A stretch of 64,000 bases of DNA from Dichetophora obliterata. Lineage: Eukaryota; Arthropoda; Insecta; Diptera; Sciomyzidae. This document shows positions 1 to 12,230 of this stretch, piece after piece (positions within the stretch are counted from its first letter, which is position 1; the number at the start of each line of letters is the position of its first letter). Under the pieces are notes generated by a model. The model worked only from the letters and a program-made list of their open reading frames with translations. It did no database searches and was not told the DNA's origin. The stretch is from contig OY986439.1 in assembly GCA_963920525.1 (NCBI GenBank), forward strand, positions 215,811,000-215,874,999, in the 5' to 3' direction. The position numbers and the translations under genes are program-made.

Positions 1-1457
1 ATTGGGATATATTGGATTGTGCCCCTTTTCGTGGTAGGGTGCAATATATTGGAAGAAAGAACTTTCTTATTTTATTTTTTAAATTATGCTTAAAATTGTA
101 TCAAAAATATTTTTATTAAAAATGTTCATGGTTCAAGATTAATATAATAAACTATAGAATTTCAGTCAAGTTGAATTTTCTCCAATAAATTTTGCATTCG
201 ATATGCATATAAAGATATCTAAAATGATAATATCTCGCCAAAAAAGTGAACAATGATTGTATCATATATTGGAAATTTCAAAATATTTCTCCAAGGCTAA
301 AACAGAGTCTACAGTAATTTTTTGTAAATACGAACGTAAAGGGATCTGTTCAGTTTCTGATATTGTTCATGATCTTATTCTTTAACTTTTATCTATATTT
401 GTTTAATAACACGAAAAATATATTTTAATTGTTGAGAACAAAGTAAGCGACTATGATTGTGAAAGAAGTTCGTGGTGTTCAAAAAACATGATTTTTTTAA
501 TTTTTTTTTTTTTTTTTTGTATTATTATCAAAGCTACACTTTAGTACACTTGGAACTGTGTTCTCTTATAGTACAATATAATGTCATTTTGAATAACAAC
601 TATGCTTAATCAAGAGTATTTGGATTACATTTAATTTTGTTTAACTTAATCAATTTAAGGTAAAGGAAACTTAAAATGTAAGACAAAAATTTATTTAAAA
701 AGAATAAAAAGTTTATAACAGTGGTGATTAAGTAGTCAAAGAAAAAACAAAAATGTAAAGAACTAAAGCTGGCAAGAGAAATTAAAAAAAAAATTCCAGT
801 TATTTGGATAGAAAAAAAAAAAGATAAAATAGATCTTTTAACTCTCCCAGTAATTTCTCTTATCCTTCGAGGCAGTGCATTCTATAGTCTAATGGCGTTA
901 ATGGTTGATGGTGAAATAATGACATTTTTGGTAACTTATTTTTTACATTTTACACTCTTTAAAGAACTCTAAAAGAAAACAATCGGCCAATTTTTTCTGA
1001 ATTTAGGCTTAGGATCTATAGAGTAGTTTCTGAGATATCGTGGAGGCGAGTTTTAAAAACATGATTTTTCAGAAAACGCGTCTTTGGATGGGTTTCTTTA
1101 GTACGCGAAAACTTTCTTATGCATTCTGTATCGGCCAAACCGCTTTGGGAACATATTATACACATCATAAGCTATCGAAAAATAAAAACACAAAATTATT
1201 GAGTTTAAAGGTCGAATTTCATTAGAAACTTGCCCTAAACTAATTTGGAAATATTTTAAACATTTGACTTCAGGGCTTAAGATGATTGCTATCTTTTCAA
1301 AAGAAATTAAGCAATGCAATCAATTTAGTGTTGCGACTGCGATTTCAATTTCAATGAAATCAACAATGACTACAACTTTTTAATGCATTTAATAACTAAA
1401 ATAAATATTTCAAGACTTCTTGTGTTGAAGTCATTACAATGAAAAAGGATTTAAAGA
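1..1457. other. AT-rich sequence, no gene recognised
   Basis: There are long A and T runs, including a pure T tract near 502-518. Two short overlapping open frames around 1040-1319 have no coding signature. I see no repeat ends here. The 5' truncation point of the neighbouring retrotransposon lies at the right edge. Confidence 0.5.
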
Positions 1458-3509
1458 TTGCAATGCACGTTGAATATTTATTTAACAAGGACTGCTTCTG
1501 AGACCTCTTTTCGTTATCGTGACTATAGGTCGACTAATTTTTCATCATTGTTTAATAGTTTATCTCAAATAAACTGGTCAGAATGTTGGTTTTTTGAATC
1601 TGTCGATGAAAAGCTAAATTTTTTCATAAACAACAAAAATAATTTGTTTGATATGCATGTTCCCTTGCGCACACGTTACATTACCAATAAAAACTGCCCT
1701 TGGTTTACTCAGTCTGTCAAATTAGCACTTAAAAAACGTAACAGAGCTTACAGCAAGTGGAAGCGGCACACCAATCTATTGAACTGGGAGGAATATAAAA
1801 AAGCCAGGAATGAAGCTACAAATTTTATAAAAGTTTCCAAAAAGTTGTACCTTATGTCAAAATTAAATCCGATTTTACCATCTAAACAGTTGTGGAAAAA
1901 CCTAAAGAGCTTCGGTGTATATAATAAAGAAACCGAACCGTGTGATATTAACCCAAACTTCCTAAATGATTATTTCGTTACTAATTCTACATCTACGGCC
2001 TCGTTGATATCTGCGTATGTTGATGAACCGTTCAGTATGTGTCCCTAATGAGTTTCAATTTAGCACAGTGAGTGAAATGGACATAGCACGTTGTATTAAA
2101 AAAATTAAATCAATCGCCACTGGTGTTGATGGCATCTGCTTTAAATTTTTTAAATATATTTTACCATATGTACTCAGTCCACTTGCTCATATTATAAACC
2201 ACTTCCAGGTATCCTAATCTGTGGAAAGTAGCAACTGTTATTCCCATCGCGAAAAAACCAATGCTTGCGTACCATCCGATTTCCGTCCAATAAGCTTATT
2301 GTCCTCGTTGTCCAACATATGCAAGCACCTCATGGCTGAACAAATTGTCCACCATAAAAATACTTTTGACCTAATACATAGTTTTCAGTCGGGCTTCCGA
2401 CCTGGACATAGCTGTTCCTCTGCTGTGGTAAAAATCTTGGATGGCATTAGAGTGCCATATGATATGGGCCATTTGAGCTTACTCTGCCTGTTAGACTTTT
2501 CTAAAGCGTTTGACACCGTGGACCATTTTTTACTGTGTAGAAAACTCATGCATAACTTTGGTTTTTCTGATACGTCTGTTCGTTTCATGTTTAATTATTT
2601 AAATGGCAGGTCTAAAAGAGTAAGGGTAAAAAACAATTTCTCGTCTCATAAAGTTACCACAAGTAGAGTTCCTCAAGGCTCAGTTCTTGGCCCAATTCTG
2701 TTTACCATGTTCATAAATGATATTTTTAGTACATGCAATCATGTAACCATGCATGCTTATGCTGATGACCAGCAAGAGTTAACGACGATTTAAATTTGGT
2801 GGCAAATTGGGCCAAAACTAATATGCTGGAATTGAACCCTCTTAAATCTTATGTGTTACCGATTTCACAAACACCTTATATGAATCTCAATGTTCCCCCT
2901 ATTTTCCTAAATGGCGTTGAGCTAAAATTTGTAAGAAAGGCTACTAATCTCGGCTACCAAATAAACTCCTGTGAAGATCAAGTAAACTCCTGCGTTAGTA
3001 AAATTTATAATGTTCTCAGAAATCTTCGGATGACTGCTGCGTTCGTACCTGTTGAAACTAGAAAGCAGCTTGTCTTACAGCTGTTATTGCCAATATTTTC
3101 TTATGCGGAAGTCGTTTATAGCAAACTTGACTCGAGATCTATGCACAAAATTCAAGTTGCATTTAACAACTCTACACGCTATGTTTATGGTCTTCGGAGG
3201 TATGAGCATATAACACCCTTTAATAAACAGTTATTAGGCCGTAACTTGCTCAGCTATCTTGAAGCAAGAAATTGCATTTTCTTACATAAGGTCATGCACT
3301 CTCGTTGTCCAAGATATCTATTTGAAAAGATAACGTTTTGTAGGTTAAACAGAAGTATGAACCTTGTTATTCCGAGGCATAACTACCTAAACTCTAGCCG
3401 ATTGTTTTTCGTTAGTGCCATAAGACTATGGAATTCAGTTCCAAGAAACATTAAAACAATTTCCAACCATAAGCACTTCAAGCATTTAATATTCACATAT
3501 TTCTCTTAA
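1458..3509 (+). pseudogene. non-LTR ORF2 relic: linker, reverse transcriptase, C-terminus
   Basis: Domain order by position: linker 1480-2048; RT N-terminal part 2050-2215; RT palm 2240-2790; thumb and C-terminal region 2796-3509. RT motif A reads LLDFSKAFDTVDH, the template-grip motif reads VPQGSVLGPILF, and motif C reads HAYADD, so the catalytic aspartates survive. Breaks: a frameshift near 2040; a stop at 2218; a further frameshift near 2220-2270, where the KVATVIPIAKK stretch is in a different frame from the FRPISLL that follows; and a frameshift just after YADD near 2780. The protein would have copied element RNA into DNA at a nicked target. It cannot be made as one chain now. Confidence 0.88.
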
Positions 3510-3808
3510 CTCTAGCTCTCCCGTTTCTGATCTTGTTATCCTTTACTAAAACTTAAATTAATTTTTAATTACTTTCTTAAAATTTTCTCTTTTCTTGAAA
3601 CAGTTTTCTTTTGTATTTTTATCCTCGAATAATTGAATTGTATTCCGTTTTATATGATGACTCAGTAAAATAATCTAAAAAATTTTTATAGTAATAGTTT
3701 AATATAGTTTATTTAATTAGTTGTTATCTATTTTTATATGCGGCATGTAAAACATTTAAGTCTTAAATGTCAGCAATTTGTCTAAATTAATAATAATAAT
3801 AATAATAA
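1458..3808 (+). mobile_element. 5'-truncated, frame-broken non-LTR retrotransposon (family 1, copy 1)
   Basis: Seen: three adjacent reading frames give, in order, the linker after an endonuclease, a reverse transcriptase, a C-terminal region ending in RLFFVSAIRLWNSVPRNIKT, about 280 bp of 3' untranslated sequence, and a (TAA)7 tail at 3788-3808. No endonuclease or ORF1 remains, as expected for an element truncated at its 5' end during target-primed reverse transcription. A second, more eroded copy of the same family lies on the minus strand at about 50195-54886. The shared wording includes a KRNR/KRNK linker block followed by NWEE, the string SPLAHI, and LLCLL before the RT motif. The clade (jockey, CR1 or I-like) is not settled; the TAA tail alone does not decide it. 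Confidence 0.88.
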
Positions 3809-6319
3809 CCTGAAGTCACTGAATGTAATACAAAATAATTACATCTTCTACCACTCTGGTGAATATATAACATTATATCTCTTTTCTTACTTGTTTAATT
3901 TTCAAAAATAAAATTATATGTAATTAATGAGAAATAGACCTTCGCAACGATGTATCGTTTATATATATTTTCAATTTAATATAAAATATAATAACACATT
4001 GTGGTTATTGTAGCTTCTTCTTTTCTATCTTCTCGCATACATTTAAACAGCGTTTGCTGAGACAAAACCAAATAAAGGTAAAGTATTCTCAAGGTATCAT
4101 AAAGTCATATGACTTAAGTTGAAATCTTAAAAATATACAACTCGTGTGAACAACCAACCCTCATAATTTATCTTGTTATGTGAACTCTCAATCAGCTGAT
4201 ACAAATCTATCTTATAACATCTATTTTATATGTTATAATGGCTGATTAATGACGAGACTACAATAAACAGAGCTTTCAGGGTTATATTATTTTAGTACTT
4301 TTTTATATTAAAGGCAACAACAACATTTTTAAACCATTGCAAAATTTTGGGAAAATATGACATGATAGCACACCTTGTGAATACCCTAAATATGTAACTA
4401 AATTTTCAATAATATTTTGCTGTTTTTAAATTTGCTACAAAAATAATATTCTGATCTAAGTGCCTAAATCTAAATCTAAGTATATTTAATAAAATTTCAT
4501 GATAATAATTCAAATTACAACGAATTAAATGTGCAACAAAGTAGTAAAAACTTCTGTAAAGTTAGTGGAATGAAATTCACCATATGTTGTTATTCATTTT
4601 AATATGATTGCTAAATCTATGAAACTCTTCGCTTCTGTGAAGTGTACAAATTGACGCACTTGTTTTTCAATTTTGTTTCCTAACAATTGTATCAAACGTT
4701 AAATCGTTTTTTTTTTAAATTGTGATGGAAACCTTATGCATAGATTTTTAACTTAAATAGATTTTCAACATTTGTAAAACTACAATGTATCTAAAATTTA
4801 TTCGCTTTGCACAAAAAATTAAAGAAAAAATGCGAGTCTGAGCTTGATTATAAGCTTAGCTGTAAACTTCACGATACTCTAACGAAGGTGGTTAAAAAAA
4901 TGTTAAAACTTCTTTAACAGTAGTTAATGCTCTGATTATTCCAATAACTTAATAAGCAGTTTTAAACAAACCAATAACGCTGTTACATGTTATTATAACT
5001 ATTTGTAACAAAGTGTTTTTTAAACTGCTTTTCATAATTTATTATAATTATAGTTACGTTTTATATTGAGTCGATGACTTTCGTCATATTTTTTACTTTT
5101 GAATTATTATATGACTGCCCAAATGGTCTTTTATTGACTACCTAATAAATACTTTTTAAATTTCTCAAACAATGATTAAAAATTTCTTTCTAGTTATATT
5201 TTGTTTATAACAATGTAACTAACGGAAACATTTGCACTCAATTTCTTTTAGCATCAACTATTAAAAAACCAGTTTCGAAGTTTCCAATAAAGTTTTAATA
5301 GACTTGTTTCTGTATGTGTACGAAATCATGAATGCCGAATTAACAGAGCATCAACACAATGAATCGTCAGTCTCTGATTTAGTTAATTAGCCCCTTTAAA
5401 AGCTAACTGCTTACAAAAAGAATCAAGCTGTTTTTATTTTAATATTTCTACAAATTTACGACTCTATTATTGAGCATTATGATTAGTCAAAATTATGAAT
5501 AAGAATATTAATTATGCGCATTTTAGTCTGTCATTTAGTTCTGCCATCCAGCAGACATCAAAGACATCCAGTAGATCATAAATAATTTATAAAAAAGTAT
5601 CGGATTAGACCAGGTTGGAATAGTTGTAGCTTTATATCTAATTTATTATTACCACTGATAAGAATTAGAATCAGATTGAGTTTATGTTTCGATTGTCTTT
5701 TAAAATTATGTTTTTATTTTAATCATCTAATATTTGTAAATAACTGTTTATATATTTAAATATTTAAGCACTTAAACAAATCTTAATTTATTAGTGTTGT
5801 GTTCAATTCAGTGTTGTTCTAGCTACAAGTAGTATTGTTCGTTTTTAAGACTTAACTCGTTTATTTCTTTTCTTTTTGGTTGTTCAACTTTTGATCTGTT
5901 AACGCTTGTTTCTTTGTGATTTAGGTGGAACACTTTTGCAGTTGTAACACCCTGTTTTAGTAGTTTGTTTGCTGGTTTCTTCTTAAATTTAAACTTGTAT
6001 TTTCTTTCTAGTTACATTTTTTTTTTTTTTGTTGTTTTGTTTTGTTTTGTTTCATTCATGATGTGTTGAACACATTTGCACGTGATTTGGTTAAGTGTTT
6101 TTTGTTGTTTTTGCTATTTGGTGTTAATATAATTATACTTTTTTGATGTTGTTGTCGTTCTTGTCTCATGATTATTTGTCGTAATTTTTAGTTGCGTTGT
6201 GCATTAAAATTTTTTCGCCAACCAGCTTGAGTTGTTTCGACTGCATAAAAGTGTTGTATAAACCTTATTTATTGTTGTTGTTGTGCACATTATTTGTTGT
6301 CTTCATTAATTTTTATGTG
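3809..6319. other. AT-rich spacer, no gene recognised
   Basis: I found no open frame of note and no transposon ends. A short motif AGGGTATTCACAA occurs on the minus strand at about 4376-4391 and recurs at 25038 and 40216. T-rich tracts rise toward 5990-6060. Confidence 0.5.
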
Positions 6320-6321
6320 TA

Positions 6322-6325
<4 letters not shown>

Positions 6326-6351
<26 letters not shown>
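6326..6351. repeat. TGTC microsatellite
   Basis: About six uninterrupted copies of the tetranucleotide TGTC. The open frame over it is just its translation (Val/Cys/Leu/Ser). Confidence 0.95.
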
Positions 6352-6356
<5 letters not shown>

Positions 6357-6570
6357 GTCTAACTATCTGCCAAAAGCCTTCGCGTTAAGGGAATTATTAT
6401 CAATTGACACGCTAAAATCATGTCCGGACGTACTAGATATCAGCAGTTAATAGGACTTGACACACCCTCCCCCATCCTCCCCTTTCCACAATGCGCTGCC
6501 TACCCGCACTCCAAAAAAAGTGCATTACCGCGTTCTATTAAAGTGTGGCTGGTGACAATGTGTGATTGCC

Positions 6571-6610
<40 letters not shown>

Positions 6611-6611
6611 C
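6571..6611. repeat. CAA/AAC microsatellite
   Basis: About thirteen copies of a CAA trinucleotide. The polyasparagine frame through it is a by-product. Confidence 0.95.
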
Positions 6612-7030
6612 GACCGTATTAAAACCCGCTAATGAATTTGTGACATTTATTTAGCGTGCAACGCGCAGGGCTGCCAACACAATTTAATTAGTTTTCCTTG
6701 AAAGCGTTTTCTTTATGACAGCAACATATCTTGTTTAAAATATTAAAGTGAAGGAAATACAATTATTATCAATTAAAAAATCTAATATTATATATATGAT
6801 GGCCTTTTTTTAATGAAAAATAAAAGTTATTAAACAATGCACGGTAACATGTACGAGATCGCAACTATTTAAAGAAATTCCACCACATACATAATATTTT
6901 TTGGTTTTAATCTTATTCAAAGTTTATTCAATTATTTTATTTCAAAGTTTTTTTTTTCTAAGGATGTGGTTGTCTAAGAACTTAAAACTATAAATTCATT
7001 TTCTATTTAGTATGCACGTATTATTTTATA

Positions 7031-8300
7031 AAGGGTGTTTTTTATAGAGTGATACAACTTTGAGTTGGCATCACAGCTTAAATTGACCATTTATTTAACA
7101 GTTGATAGTTGCTTTTTGTTAAGTTTGCTTTGACATTTTATTATGGATCAACTTACTCTAGAGCAACCGTGTGCAAATTGTGGAAATTTTTAATCAAAAT
7201 AATGGTTCTGTTCGTCAAACTTATCGTGCATTTCGTCCATTTTATGGCGTACTTAATCGTCCTTCAGAGCTGCTAATTCGAAGAACAATAGATCGTTTTC
7301 GAACCACATTTACTGTTACTGAAAATGTGCATCCCGTGAGACGCCGAACAGTGCGCACTGAAGAATCTGTAGCCGCTGTATAGGAAAGCATTGAAGCATT
7401 GATGATCCTAATCATGGCCTTCCACTTTATGGAAGTTTTTACGAAAAGATCTTGGCTTAAAACCTTCAAGATTCAACTTGTGCAAGAATTAAAGTCAAAC
7501 TACCATCGTATGCGCTGCCAGTTCGGCGAATGGGCTGAAGCACAAATTGATATTGATTTTTAATTTCCATGGAAAATTTTATTTTCCGATGAAGCCCATT
7601 TTTGGTTGATGGGTACGTAAATAAACAGAATTGTCGTATTTGGAGTGAAGAAAATCCACAAGGTTTTTTCGAAACACCATTACATGAACAGAAAATTACT
7701 GTTTAGTGCGCTTTATGGGCTGGCGGAGTCATTGGCCCATATGTCTTCACAAACGATGATGGTCAGAATGTTACTGTCAATGGTGAACGGTATAGGAACA
7801 TGATTCGAAGTTTTTTGTACCTCAATTAGCTGGCATTAATCTTGCTGATATGTGGTTCCAACAGGACGGAGCCACATGGCACACAGCAGGCGCTATAATT
7901 GATCTCAAGGAAACTTTTGACGAAAAAATAATTTCACGAAATGGCCCAATTAATTGGCCCCCAAGATCGTGTGATTTAACCCCATTGGATTATTTTCATT
8001 GGGGTTATGTATAGTCACTTGTCTACGTCGATAAACCATAAACAATTGAATACCTGGAAATCAACATTCGAAGAGTTATCGGCGAGATACGGCCGCAAAT
8101 GCTGCGAAAAGTTTGTGAAAATTGGTGTTCCAGATTGCGCCTTGTATGCGCCTGCCGTGGCGGTCACATGGCCGAAATCATATTTAAACATTAATGTCAT
8201 AAAATTTTTTATCCAATAAAGCTCGTTTCATTGATATTAAAAATGTAATACTATGTCTTATTATAATTTAAAATTGTATCACTCTATAAAAAACACTCTT
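7031..8300 (+). mobile_element. mariner-family DNA transposon, inactive, with intact ends
   Basis: Seen: near-identical terminal inverted repeats of about 30 bp, AAGGGTGTTTTTTATAGAGT at the left and its reverse complement with one G-to-A change at the right. They are flanked by the dinucleotide TA at 7029-7030 and 8301-8302. Length is 1270 bp, with one transposase gene inside on the plus strand. Known: Tc1/mariner elements duplicate TA, have TIRs of this length, and are about 1.3 kb long. The ends are better kept than the gene, so the copy could still have been moved in trans until recently. Confidence 0.93.
7143..8219 (+). pseudogene. mariner transposase pseudogene
   Basis: Starts at ATG 7143 (MDQLTLEQ). 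A one-base insertion near 7164 shifts the frame, which resumes as VQIVEIFNQNNGSVRQTYRA from about 7171. A TAG at 7381 and a gap follow. Then come KTFKIQLVQELK near 7460, ILFSDEAHFWL near 7580 (first catalytic Asp), MWFQQDGATWHT near 7850 (second Asp), and NWPPRSCDLTPLDYF near 7955 (third Asp). Between the second Asp and the SCD Asp I count 35 residues. Further stops lie at about 7561 and 7618. Helix-turn-helix and DDE/D catalytic parts are recognisable, but no functional protein is possible. The subfamily is not assigned. Confidence 0.9.
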
Positions 8301-8499
8301 TACTATTGTTGGCGCAAGAGCCAGTTAAATATCACAAAAATCTACAAATTTTCAGTTTTCTGCCATTCAATGGTTAATTAAAAAGATGAGTATTTTTCTT
8401 AAAAAGTACACTTTCTATTTAGGAAATTAGATTAGGTACAATTATAAAAATTTTTCAAAAATTGAATTCACACGGTTTTCGTATTAGATAACAACATAA

Positions 8500-8872
8500 C
8501 ATTATCTGTCCAAAAGATAGCCCTAAGAGTCCCTAGTTTAGATTACCACAAATTATTAGTCCGTTGTGATACCACAGAATGAACGAAGGGGGTAATCAAG
8601 TGAAACTTTTATGTATGATGTACTTAATGTGGCAGAAAGCCGTAGAAACATGTGATATTAAATCTGAAACAAGTGTTGTACCTTTGCCTCAGTCAAATAG
8701 AAGCTTTCCTACCACCTCCAACTACAACTTTTTGTCGTAAATATATGTGTGTTTTAAAGTTATTTTGAATAGAAATACGGAAAGAAAGGTTAAAGCGTAG
8801 GACAGAATTTGAAACCAGGACCCCTGGGTGACAGCAAAGCGCACTACAACTAAACTAGGACTACCGCCGAAA
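8500..8872 (-). repeat. tRNA-derived SINE, family B, diverged copy
   Basis: Aligns along its length, on the minus strand, with the copy at 27415-27812. Shared parts are the strings CCGTTGTGATACCACAGAAT and AACATGTGATATTAAATCTG (plus strand) and a tRNA-like head at about 8806-8870. The head is eroded: the box-B region reads GGTTTCAAATTC in the element's sense. Confidence 0.8.
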
Positions 8873-9230
8873 AGTCCCTCAGAAGTCACTTAGTGTGATG
8901 TTGCACAGGTAACGTGAGCAGGTCAAAGACCTTACTCGCGTTTTTTCAAAACTTATTTTTTTTTTCAACGGGTAGATGTAACCCCAAATGGAATAACCAA
9001 CCGACCGGCTTGATATTTTGAACAAATATACTTTATTTAAAAGCTAGACCAAAAAAGCCTAAAATTAGTAAAAACCACAACAAATTTAAATTGGTCAAAT
9101 AATAAAAACCAAAAATATATTTTAAATTGAGTGCTATAATAAATATTGTTTTTTATATTTATTTCTAAGTGAAATTTGTACAAGTTTTGTTAAAATGTCC
9201 TCAAAATTTTAATTTTTTTGTGTTATTTAT

Positions 9231-9568
9231 GGCGCCGGCCGGTGCCTACTAGGTAGAGTGCGTGGCCCCTAAGCTAAATAACCTCGGCAGCCTGGGTTCA
9301 ATTCCAGCTCAGACAGAAAAGTTTTTTCAATTGAATTAATTTTTCTGTTCGGTCGTCAGCTCTCTGCAGACAATGGCAAACCTCAGAGAGTAAAAATTGC
9401 CATGTAAAAGCTTCTTGAGAATATAAGCCGCTCGGAGTCAGCATTAAACACGTAGGTCCAGTTCTCGGTCATTTGTGATCAAACATATAATAACACGCAA
9501 AACACAATTGATCAATAGAAGCTAGGTCAAAGTCCTTCCAAGGGCTGAGATGGCCAGTTTATTTATTT
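9231..9568 (+). repeat. tRNA-derived SINE, family A, full-length copy
   Basis: The head has a box-A-like GTAGAGTGCGTGG and box-B GGGTTCAATTCC at about 9294-9305, spaced like a Pol III internal promoter. The body and the 3' end (AAGTCCTTCCAAGGGCTGAG) match the copy at 45075-45410 closely over about 330 bp. It is followed by T/A-rich sequence. It does not encode protein and would be moved by a partner LINE. Confidence 0.85.
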
Positions 9569-9717
9569 TTGATTTTTTTATTTAAGGTTATTTGTAATAG
9601 AAGGACGAATTATGTAGTTATCGTTGTATTTTTTTCTGTACCAACGCAACTAGGTAAAAATCTTACAGTCACTGCGCTGGAATCATATTTTTTTCAGCAT
9701 TGTGTACCATATCTATA

Positions 9718-10082
9718 TCTATATATATAAAATAGGATGTGTGTATGTATGTAACGTATGGACTCCAAAACGGCTGGGCCGATTTTGATGAAATTTTCAG
9801 GTAATGTTCATCTTGGTACGGTGGGTAACATAGGGTATACTTGGACCCGATAGGTGGCGCTGGGGTGGACTTATATCGAAAATTTGAATTTATGGACCAA
9901 TTTAACTGAAATTCAGAATGTATGTTTGTTTGATCATAAGAAAATAATTTGTGTATAAATGGACACGGTAGGTGGCGTTGGGGTGGACTTATTTCGAAAA
10001 TTCGATGGCGTGAAAAATATATAAATACTTTTAATTTTATTTTATAACGAGGGGAGTAGCGAAGCACACCGGGTTCAGCTAG
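9718..10082 (+). mobile_element. short non-autonomous Helitron
   Basis: Starts TCTATATATATAAAATAGG after an A and ends CACCGGGTTCAGCTAG before a T. Known: Helitrons begin TC, end CTRR (commonly CTAG) with a GC-rich hairpin just inside, and insert between A and T; all of these can be seen here. Length is 365 bp and no replicase/helicase gene is present. It contains an internal direct duplication, 9843-9887 and 9961-10005. An open frame on the opposite strand (9669-10100) is a by-product. Confidence 0.8.
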
Positions 10083-11429
10083 TACCTTAATAAAAACCAT
10101 TTCATGTCTTAAAAGTCAGAAATTAAAACGAATGTTTGTTATAAAATTAAATTTAATATTAATTCATAGAATTTAAAGAAGTTGAAATAAAATTATTTTA
10201 CATAAGAACAAAAATTATTGCAACAAAGAAAGATGAAAATATAGATTTTCTTTTTTTTTAATTGCACTGCGTTTCGAATAGAAACGAGTTCCTTAGACGA
10301 AATGCAAATATATAAAATTGCTTTTTACCTGTTAAACAGAAAAGGCGACAACATTGTATTAAAAAATTGGGCCCATTAGAACATGAAACAACTATACGGT
10401 AGTGCAAGTAATTTGTTACTTCATTGTATCGTATAACAACTAATGGAGCAAGAGTTAAGTTCGGAGTTAAGTGACGAGTTAAGCGACGCCGAATTTTTAA
10501 GACAAACCTATGTTTTTGGCAAACTGTAGTTATATTAATATTTTGATTTATTTTATCAAGATTGTTTACAAAAGGCTCTCCCGAGATATTTTTAGTAGTG
10601 GCTATAATGATATTTTACATTATGAGACAACACAGTCAATAAGTTTGTCTAAAATGTTTGGTTTTTATTTCAGTGAGTGTTCTCAAACTTATTTTTTTAA
10701 CTCTAATGTATTTTTTCGTCCTTTATACATATGTATGTATATACTTTTTGCCATTGCCTTGTTTATGAGCTGCTGTATGTGCGCTTGTTTAAGTCAAGCG
10801 TCCAATCTTATTATAGTATCACGTCCACCCATCTCGAGATTAAACAAAAACTGTGTTCTACAACAACACCAACAACAGCATAGCAACGGAAAGGAGAAAA
10901 ATAACAACAACAATAAATTAATAAGGAAAATTGTGTACAAAAAGAATTGCAACATTCTGGCGCCATGATAATCATGTGATCACGTTTTCAATAAAGGCCG
11001 CTCGTGTGGGGCGGCTCCAAATCGTGTGGTGTGTGTTTGTGCTTTTAAATACATGTTAACGTGAAGGTACTTAACAAAAACAAATGCCCTTATTTATTTA
11101 AAAGTAAAGTAATGACAGTCAAACAGATTTTTATTCAAAAATTAAAAATTTTTGTCATTAGAATGAACGAACATATATGAAAAATTAAATTTCAGGATAT
11201 AGCTCCGAAATCAACTATTTTCGTAAGAACGGCCCTAGAAAACAATAATGTGCTTAATAAAAGCATATAAATAATATAAATAATATATTCGTTTTATAAA
11301 AAAAAATTAACTAGATGAGCCGTCCTTGAGACATGGACGGACGATAAATAGTCATTGTTACTTGACTTGTTTTAGTGGAGTGTTTGAAGTAGAGAATTGT
11401 GAAAAAATACCACATTTGGCTAAAACAAA
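10083..11429. other. spacer, no gene recognised
   Basis: AT-rich with a CAA-rich patch near 10860-10915. A small tandem repeat of GAGTTAAGT units lies at about 10451-10486. The 152-codon frame at 10510-10968 lacks any recognisable domain, and its composition follows the local AT bias and CAA run. I do not call it a gene. Confidence 0.5.
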
Positions 11430-11765
11430 GTTTTTTTCCTCCAAGATAACGCCAGAATGATGGACAAAATAAACAAATTGGGTTTCGAATCTCCCCACCC
11501 ACCATACTGTCCAGATCTGGCCGCCAGCGATTACAACCTCTTTGCTGACTTGCAAAAATGTTCCGCAGCAAGAAATTTGCCGAAACTATCACCTATTTTT
11601 AGGCTAAAGATAAATTGTTCTTCAGCTGCGGCATCGAAAAGTTACAGAAGCGTTGGAGTCCAATTGGATTGTATCGCCGCTAAGGAAACTATTTTGAGGA
11701 GTTAAGAATAGTTTTTGCAAAAAACAATGTATTTTCTTAATTAGGACTGGAACTTATAAAGTGAT
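11430..11765 (+). pseudogene. mariner transposase C-terminal fragment
   Basis: Frame from 11442 reads QDNARMMDKINKLGFESPHP, then PYCPDLAASDYNLF and FADLQK. These are the second and third catalytic Asp motifs of a DD34D mariner, but only 22 residues separate them, so about 12 codons are deleted. A frameshift after LQK moves to a frame reading KMFRSKKFAE, then KLQKRWSPIGLYRR, and NYFEE near the end, the usual mariner C-terminus. No left end or inverted repeat was identified. The family differs from the copy at 7031-8300. Confidence 0.85.
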
Positions 11766-12230
11766 GTGTTGTTAAATGAGTATAATAGAATGATTTTTGT
11801 GAAAAAATTACGTTAAAAAAATACGCCTAATTTTGAACTTTTTAAACAAATATCCTTGCATTACTTAAAACTTAAAAACTTTTTAAAATTCCATTCGATA
11901 TTGTTGAACTCTTGTTTTAAATATTTGCAAATATTCAGCTGCATAAAAAATTCAATCTGTTTTTGGGAAAAATTTTTCTGTCTATGTGATTTATTTTTTA
12001 AACGTAACAAATTTGTTCTAAATCAGATTTTTGAATAATATCAGTCAATTTTTATCAGATTATTTCATGTTGTTGAAAGCATTGTTGATTTGTCTTGAAG
12101 ATCGCATAACAATAAATGCAATCAGATGCGATCTGAAATATATTCTCACGAGTATAAGAGAAGCTATATGCTAACGAAATTCGCGATTTCCTCGCGAACG
12201 GTCTAGGAAAAAAATTTTTACGCGTTTAGC
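11766..12230. other. AT-rich spacer, no gene recognised
   Basis: No recognisable coding or repeat structure. A 60-codon frame at 11856 has no features. Confidence 0.5.

Noticed and set aside
9669..10100. 143-codon minus-strand open frame
   Set aside because: It runs antisense through the Helitron from end to end, so it is a chance frame in the repeat.
10510..10968. Protein-coding gene of 152 residues
   Set aside because: Composition follows AT-rich DNA and a CAA run; no recognisable domain or conserved pattern.
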